64,000 nucleotides of DNA from Collinsella aerofaciens (GTDB taxonomy: Bacteria; Actinomycetota; Coriobacteriia; Coriobacteriales; Coriobacteriaceae), in assembly GCF_020181355.1 (NCBI RefSeq), contig NZ_CP084004.1, positions 1,798,001-1,862,000 of the forward strand, read 5' to 3'. Of this stretch, positions 59,191-64,000 are shown piece by piece (the first letter of the stretch is position 1; each line of letters opens with the position of its first letter). The notes under the pieces were generated by a model, which did not search any database, was not told where the DNA came from, and saw only the letters and a list, made by a program, of their open reading frames with translations. The position numbers and the translations under genes are program-made.

Positions 59191-60682
59191 GGCGAAGCCC
59201 ATCATGATCCAGGGCACCATGTCGAACGCGGGGAAGAGCCTGCTTGCGGCGGGGCTGTGCCGTGTGCTTTCGCAGGACGGCCTGCGCGTGGCTCCCTTCA
59301 AGAGCCAGAACATGGCGCTCAACAGCGGTGTCACGGCCGATGGGCTCGAGATGGGGCGCGCCCAGATCATGCAGGCCGAGGCGTGCGGCATCGCGCCCGA
59401 CGTGCGCATGAACCCCATCCTGCTCAAGCCCGAAAGCGACCACCGAAGCCAGCTCATCATGGCCGGCAAGGCGCAGGGAGCCTTCGCTGCGAGGGACTAC
59501 TTCGCGCGAAAGAAGGCGTTCATGCCGCAGATTTTGGAGGCGTTCGATTCGCTCGCGGAGGAAAACGACGTCATCGTCATCGAGGGCGCCGGCAGCCCCG
59601 TCGAAATCAACCTTGCCGAAAACGACATCGTCAACATGGGGCTCGCGCGCGCCGTGTCCTCCCCCGTGCTGCTCGCGGGCGACATCGACCCAGGCGGGGT
59701 GTTTGCCCAGCTCTACGGCACGGTCGCGCTCTTTGCGCCCGAGGATCGCGCTCTTTTGCGGGGGCTTGTGGTGAACAAGTTCCGCGGCGATGTGGAAATC
59801 CTGCGCCCGGGTTTGGCCCCGCTCGAGAAGATGTGCGGGGTTCCCGTCGTGGGGGTCGTGCCGTATCTTACGCTCGACCTGGACGACGAGGACTCGCTCG
59901 CGCCGCGCCTATCTGCCCGCGAGGCGCGCGGCGTCATCGACGTCGCCGTCGTGCGCCTTCCACATCTGTCGAACTTCACCGACTTCGACCCGCTTTCGCG
60001 CGTGCCCGGCGTGGGCGTGCGCTACGTTTCCTCGACGACCGATCTGGGCCGACCCGACCTGGTGGTGCTCCCCGGCTCGAAGACCACGCTCGACGACGCG
60101 CGCTGGCTTGCGGCTAGCGGCATCGGAGCCTGTGTACGCGCGCTTTCGGGTGCGGGCACGCCGGTGCTCGGCATATGCGGAGGCTACCAGCTTTTGGGTG
60201 ACGAGCTTTCCGACCCGCACGGCAGGGAAGGCGCTGGCACCGCGCGCGGGCTCGGGCTCATCCCTGCAAGTACGGTGTTCAGGGAGGAAAAGCGCCTCGC
60301 CCAGTCGGAGCTGCGCATCACAGGCGCCCAAGGCGCGTTCTCGGTGTGGAACGGCATGACGGCTCGCGGGTACGAGATCCACGACGGCGAAACGATCGTC
60401 TCCTGCGCCCCTGCGGGCACGATTGGCGGCAAACCAGACGGCGCGGCCTGCGGAAACGTGTTTGGAACCTATCTCCACGGCCTGTTCGACGAACCGGGGG
60501 TGGCGCTCGCCCTCGCGCGCTCGCTCGCGCGCATGCGTGGCCTGCCCGAGAGCGTCGTGGGTGCTGTGGGCGCGGCGTCCGCGGCCGATCACCGTGCGCG
60601 CGAGTTCGACCGCCTGGCCGACTCCGTGCGCGTGGCGCTCGACATGGAGTATGTCTACCGCATTATCGAGGAGGGCGTATGA
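59183..60682 (+). CDS. cbiP: Cobyric acid synthase CbiP
   Basis: This 499-residue glutamine-dependent amidase makes the four remaining side-chain amides. IMIQGTMSNAGKSLLAAGLCR, FKSQNMALNSGVT and EGAGSPVEINL are from the synthetase. GICGGYQLLG (active Cys) and GTYLHGLFD (His) are from the glutaminase. GTG 59183 follows AAGGAGG. It overlaps btuR by four bases. Confidence 0.95.
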   Translation: MGRAKPIMIQGTMSNAGKSLLAAGLCRVLSQDGLRVAPFKSQNMALNSGVTADGLEMGRAQIMQAEACGIAPDVRMNPILLKPESDHRSQLIMAGKAQGAFAARDYFARKKAFMPQILEAFDSLAEENDVIVIEGAGSPVEINLAENDIVNMGLARAVSSPVLLAGDIDPGGVFAQLYGTVALFAPEDRALLRGLVVNKFRGDVEILRPGLAPLEKMCGVPVVGVVPYLTLDLDDEDSLAPRLSAREARGVIDVAVVRLPHLSNFTDFDPLSRVPGVGVRYVSSTTDLGRPDLVVLPGSKTTLDDARWLAASGIGACVRALSGAGTPVLGICGGYQLLGDELSDPHGREGAGTARGLGLIPASTVFREEKRLAQSELRITGAQGAFSVWNGMTARGYEIHDGETIVSCAPAGTIGGKPDGAACGNVFGTYLHGLFDEPGVALALARSLARMRGLPESVVGAVGAASAADHRAREFDRLADSVRVALDMEYVYRIIEEGV

Positions 60683-61194
60683 TCCACGTGTATCATGGCG
60701 ACGGCAAAGGCAAGACCACGGCGGCGATGGGCCTCGCCCTTCGCATGCTCGCCGCAGGCCGCCGCGTCGTCGTCGTGCAGTTCCTGAAAGACGGCGAAAG
60801 CGGGGAGGTGCGCCTGCTCGCCGAGCATTTCGGCGTGCCCGTGTTCGCGGGGAAGGCGTCGGACAAGTTTACCTGGTCCATGACGTCGGAAGAACTTGCC
60901 GCGACGCGCGAGCTGCACGATGGGAACCTCGCTTCCGCGCTCGCCGAGCTCGAGGGCGCGCAGGAGGGACTGCTCGTGCTCGACGAGGCGCTCGACGCGC
61001 TTTCGAAGGGGCTTGTCGACGAGGCGCTCGTGGACCGCGCGCTCGATATGTCCGCGCGCGGCGTCGAAGTAGCGCTCACCGGGCGCGCGCCTTCCCGCAA
61101 GATCGTGGAGAAGGCCGACTACATAACCGAGATGCGGTGCGAGAAACACCCCTACGCTCAGGGGATAGGTGCAAGGGAAGGAGTGGAGTACTAG
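60679..61194 (+). CDS. btuR: Cob(I)yrinic acid a,c-diamide adenosyltransferase (CobO/BtuR type)
   Basis: This 171-residue P-loop enzyme adds the upper adenosyl ligand. YHGDGKGKTTAAMGLALRML is its nucleotide loop, with VVQFLKDGESGEV, LLVLDEALDALSKGLV and the C-terminal EMRCEKHPYAQGI. Required before cobyric acid formation and for salvage. It abuts cbiC directly. Confidence 0.95.
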   Translation: MIHVYHGDGKGKTTAAMGLALRMLAAGRRVVVVQFLKDGESGEVRLLAEHFGVPVFAGKASDKFTWSMTSEELAATRELHDGNLASALAELEGAQEGLLVLDEALDALSKGLVDEALVDRALDMSARGVEVALTGRAPSRKIVEKADYITEMRCEKHPYAQGIGAREGVEY

Positions 61195-61836
61195 ATGGAT
61201 TCCAAGGAGATGGCGCCCGGCGACATCGAGCGGCGCAGCTTCGAGATCATCACCGAAGAGCTCGGCGGCCGCACGTTCCCGCCGCTTGAAGAGCCCGTCG
61301 TGAAGCGCGTCATTCACACCACTGCCGACTTCTCGTACGCCGATTCCCTCGTATTCACCCATGACGCCGCGCACTGTGCTCTCGACGCACTGCGCGCAGG
61401 GGCCACGGTGCTCACCGACACGAACATGGCGCTCGCAGGCATAAGCAAGCCCGCGCTCGCAAAGCTCGGCTGCAAGGCCGTGTGCTACATGGCCGACCCT
61501 AATGTCGCCGCGGCTGCGCGCGCCGCGGGCACGACTCGCGCCGTTGCGAGCATGGACAAAGCTTGCGGCATCGAGGGTCCGCTCATCGTGACCGTCGGTA
61601 ACGCCCCCACGGCACTTCTGCGCCTCGCCGAGCTCATGGACGCGGGGAAGATCGCGCCCGCGCTCGTCGTTGGGGTGCCGGTCGGGTTTGTGAACGTGGT
61701 CGAGGCGAAAGAGGAGCTACTCGCGCGACGCGTGCCGGCCATCGTCGCGAGGGGTCGCAAGGGCGGTTCGACCGTGGCGGCCGCCATTATGAACGCGCTG
61801 CTCTACCAGATCACGCGCCCAGGCGGCCCGAAGTGA
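61195..61836 (+). CDS. cbiC: Cobalt-precorrin-8 methylmutase CbiC
   Basis: This 213-residue enzyme moves the C11 methyl to C12. RVIHTTADFSYADSLVF carries the catalytic His, and GATVLTDTNMALAGISK and VGNAPTALLRLAEL follow. The family's KGGSTVAAAIMNALL end is present. It overlaps cbiJ by four bases. Confidence 0.95.
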   Translation: MDSKEMAPGDIERRSFEIITEELGGRTFPPLEEPVVKRVIHTTADFSYADSLVFTHDAAHCALDALRAGATVLTDTNMALAGISKPALAKLGCKAVCYMADPNVAAAARAAGTTRAVASMDKACGIEGPLIVTVGNAPTALLRLAELMDAGKIAPALVVGVPVGFVNVVEAKEELLARRVPAIVARGRKGGSTVAAAIMNALLYQITRPGGPK

Positions 61837-62606
61837 CGGCGCCCGCATCCGCGCCGGCGCTGCGCATCTTCGCCGGCACCACCGAGGGCCGCCTTCTGTG
61901 CGAATGGGCGAGCGGGGCGGGCATCCCCGCCCGTGCCTACGCGGCAACCGAGTACGGAGGCGAGCTTTTGGGCCAGCTTCCGGGCATCGAGGTGCATGCG
62001 GGCAGGCTCGACGAGGCCGACATGGAGCGCGAGCTTTCCGGCGCGTGCATCGTCGTCGATGCCACGCATCCCTTCGCCACGCTCGCAAGCGGCAACATCC
62101 GGGCCGCTTCGCTCGCCGTGGGTGCACGATGCCTGCGCCTTGCGCGCCCGGCCGAGGCGCTGCCCAAAGGCGTCGTGCCGGTCGCGTCGATCGCCTGCGC
62201 GGCGCGCTTTCTCTCCGAGAACCCGGGTCGCGCGCTTCTCACGACGGGGAGCAAGGAGCTTGCTCCCTACACGCGCGTCGCCGATTTCGCGGAGCGCTTC
62301 TTCGTGCGTGTGCTCCCGCTGCCCGGTGCTATAACGAAGTGCATCGACGCGGGGTTTTCGCCGTCGCACGTCATCGGCATGCAGGGGCCCTTCACCCGCG
62401 AGCTCAACGAGGCGATGCTTCGGCAGGTGGGCGCCCAGTGGCTTGTGACCAAGGACTCGGGAACCGTAGGCGGCACGGCTGAGAAGCTCGCCGCAGCGCG
62501 CGACGCTGGAGCGCGCTGCATCGTGGTCACCCGTCCCGCCGAGGGAGGCGGGGCCCTTTCGCTTCGGGAAGTGGAAGACGCACTTTTACGCGAGTTCGCG
62601 CGCTAG
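61833..62606 (+). CDS. cbiJ: Cobalt-precorrin-6A reductase CbiJ
   Basis: This 257-residue NAD(P)H-dependent reductase opens with LRIFAGTTEGRLLCEW. VVDATHPFA, LLTTGSKEL and VTKDSGTVGGTAEKLAAARDAGARCIVV are the CbiJ/CobK hallmarks. The GTG start overlaps the cbiC stop. It is the last gene of the island; a transposase scrap follows. Confidence 0.92.
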   Translation: MTAPASAPALRIFAGTTEGRLLCEWASGAGIPARAYAATEYGGELLGQLPGIEVHAGRLDEADMERELSGACIVVDATHPFATLASGNIRAASLAVGARCLRLARPAEALPKGVVPVASIACAARFLSENPGRALLTTGSKELAPYTRVADFAERFFVRVLPLPGAITKCIDAGFSPSHVIGMQGPFTRELNEAMLRQVGAQWLVTKDSGTVGGTAEKLAAARDAGARCIVVTRPAEGGGALSLREVEDALLREFAR

Positions 62607-62628
62607 GCGCTCGCCGCGCCTGCGCGCC

Positions 62629-62733
62629 CTCCCACCCGCGAGGAGGAGCGCCCCGAGCAAGCTCGACCCGTATAAGCCCGTCATCCGCCAAAAGCTCGAG
62701 CACGACGCCCGGAACTGGCGCAAGCAGCCCTTC
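62629..62733 (+). pseudogene. IS21-family IstA transposase remnant
   Basis: About 30 codons read PSKLDPYKPVIRQKLEHDAR then NWRKQ, the stretch following the helix-turn-helix in IstA transposases (SKLDPYKPxIxxxLE). The frame then runs into the palindromic element and stops. No other part of the IS remains. It marks the right edge of the cobalamin island. Confidence 0.7.
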
Positions 62734-62736
62734 AAT

Positions 62737-62805
62737 AAGTTGCGGTGAAATAGTGTCTGTTTTTGCTGCTAGATAGCGTATTCAGTCCCTAATTCACCGC
62801 AACTT
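62737..62805. repeat. 69-bp palindromic element, copy 2
   Basis: It has the same length and arms as 30366-30434 (AAGTTGCGGTGAAATAG ... CACCGCAACTT), with three arm differences and an unrelated loop. It lies immediately after the IS21 scrap and before the MacB-type gene. Confidence 0.75.
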
Positions 62806-62817
62806 GTTGGTGGTGGC

Positions 62818-64000
62818 TTACTGGTAGCGTAGGCACTCCACCGGGTCGAGCTTTGCCGCGCGGCGAGCGGGGTAGAAGCCAAAGATTACGCCGATGCCGA
62901 CGGAGACGGCGAAGGCCAGCAGCACCGTGGCGATTGAAAAGCTCGGTGTGATTTGCCCGCTGGCACCGAGCTCGCCAAGAATCCCTGATCCTGCGGCAAA
63001 CATCGCAAGAGCCCAGGCCAGCAGATAGCCAATCAGGACACCCAGCAGACCGCCGGTGATGCACAATGCCGAAGACTCGGCCAAAAACTGGGCGGTGATA
63101 TCGCGACGACTGGCGCCCAGAGCGCGGCGGATGCCGATCTCGCGGATGCGCTCAGTCACGTTGGTGAGCATCATGTTCATAATGCCGATACCGCCGACAA
63201 GCAGCGAGAGACTGGCGACAGCACCCATGATGAGTGAGAACGCGCCCATAAAGGAGTTGAGCGCATCGATGGCGCTTTTCATGGAGGTCGCCGATACACT
63301 GTCGTACTCATCATCCTCCGCGATGCCCTTCATCGCGCGCACCTTGGACTCGATGGTCTTACAAAGCTCGTCCATGTCCGTGCCCTCGGCGGCAAGTGCC
63401 GTCACGCTGGGGAATGAGGGATTCTCGTCGCCAAACAGACCTGAGATGGTTTCGCGTGGCATATACAGCGTGAGAGAGCCCATGGAGTCGCTGCCGCCAT
63501 CAATCACGCCTACAATCTGCACCTCGCCGTTGGACACCTTGATGGTTTTCCCCAGCGCATCCTGTTCGTTGCCGTACAGCTGATCGGCGCCGCCGCGGCT
63601 GATGAGCGCCACGCGCGAGCCTGATTGAGACTCGGCCTGGGAATAGGTACGCCCCGCAACGAGCTTGCTGGCCCCCACGGCGTCGAGCATGTCGCTATCG
63701 ACACCCTGTGCCATGACGGTATAGCTTTTATCGCCGGTCTTATACTCGGTATACGCGCTGTCGACAATGCCGATCTGCTCTATCTGCGGCACCAGTTTTT
63801 GAAGCTTCTCGATGTCCGACTCGGTGAGTTCTTGCGACGAATAGATTTGCACCATGCGTGCCGCATTGAGGCCCAGACTGTTGACCAGGCTGTTTTGGAT
63901 ACCGCCGATGAGCGAAGTCATGGCGATAACCGAGGCGATGCCGATGACAATGCCCAGGATGGTGAGCAGGCTGCGCCCCTTGTTGGCTTCGAGCGAGTGA
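62818..64000 (-). CDS. MacB-family ABC transporter permease (5' end outside window)
   Basis: At least 394 codons are visible. The frame enters from the right edge with LLTILGIVIGIASVIAMTSLIGG, the first transmembrane helix of MacB/FtsX-like permeases. A large extracytoplasmic MacB_PCD domain follows (about 30-240). Three C-terminal helices include the ERIREIGIRRALGASRRDITAQFLAESSAL signature. It should work with a separate ATPase gene beyond the window. The substrate (peptide, antibiotic or lipoprotein) is unknown. Confidence 0.88.
   Translation of the reverse strand, partial: HSLEANKGRSLLTILGIVIGIASVIAMTSLIGGIQNSLVNSLGLNAARMVQIYSSQELTESDIEKLQKLVPQIEQIGIVDSAYTEYKTGDKSYTVMAQGVDSDMLDAVGASKLVAGRTYSQAESQSGSRVALISRGGADQLYGNEQDALGKTIKVSNGEVQIVGVIDGGSDSMGSLTLYMPRETISGLFGDENPSFPSVTALAAEGTDMDELCKTIESKVRAMKGIAEDDEYDSVSATSMKSAIDALNSFMGAFSLIMGAVASLSLLVGGIGIMNMMLTNVTERIREIGIRRALGASRRDITAQFLAESSALCITGGLLGVLIGYLLAWALAMFAAGSGILGELGASGQITPSFSIATVLLAFAVSVGIGVIFGFYPARRAAKLDPVECLRYQ

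Noticed and set aside
1-64000. CRISPR array, prophage or rRNA operon
   Set aside because: No evenly spaced direct repeats with spacers, no phage structural genes and no rRNA sequence were seen on either strand.

Overview
The window is about 64 kb of a GC-rich Gram-positive chromosome. The gene content fits a gut coriobacterium, most likely Collinsella or a close relative (inferred from overall content, not from a database match). Pointers are a T-box-controlled ileS, an anaerobic (cbi-type) cobalamin pathway, a fructose PTS locus, a SigB/SigF-type sigma factor with a HATPase anti-sigma partner, and MltG and YqeG in a tight operon with aroK.

Positions 1-40.6 kb are ordinary core genome. They start with a partial iron-type alcohol dehydrogenase, then ileS behind a T-box leader, lspA-rluD, a membrane glycosyltransferase, a small prepilin-type peptidase, a dGTPase-like gene and rarA. 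A stress-regulation block follows (DUF948, anti-sigma, sigma, AI-2E permease). Next is the long run alaS-ruvX-mltG-yqeG-aroK-aroB-like, then a peptidase, then efp-asp23-nusB-xseB-tlyA-nadK-recN. The fructose PTS region comes after an RpiR-type regulator: fruA (IIB-IIC-IIA), ptsH, ptsI and two 1-phosphofructokinase paralogues split by an IS110-family element. It is followed by cca, two identical tRNA-Glu(CTC) genes, a flippase-like membrane protein and a TetR regulator.

Positions 40.6-62.7 kb are a cobalamin island whose codon use differs from the flanks. Its left edge carries an IS3-type transposase scrap and its right edge an IS21 IstA scrap. A cobalamin riboswitch reads leftward into a Tat/lipoprotein CbiK, a surface lipoprotein and a BtuFCD-like ABC transporter. 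Reading rightward is cbiF-cbiD-(cbiL remnant)-cbiG-cbiH-cbiET-cbiA-cobT-cobU-cobS-cobUC-cbiB-cobD-cbiP-btuR-cbiC-cbiJ, almost all with overlapping start and stop codons. Every corrin-ring step from cobalt insertion is represented except the C20 methylation: cbiL survives only as an in-frame internal-deletion remnant. The window ends in a MacB-type permease cut by the window edge.

The most notable points are the cbiL remnant, an AroB-like protein that has lost all its metal ligands, an extracytoplasmic cobaltochelatase next to a corrinoid or metalloporphyrin importer, two CobU-like proteins with complementary motif losses, and several palindromic repeat families. One of these families appears to have inserted in frame into the ABC ATPase gene.
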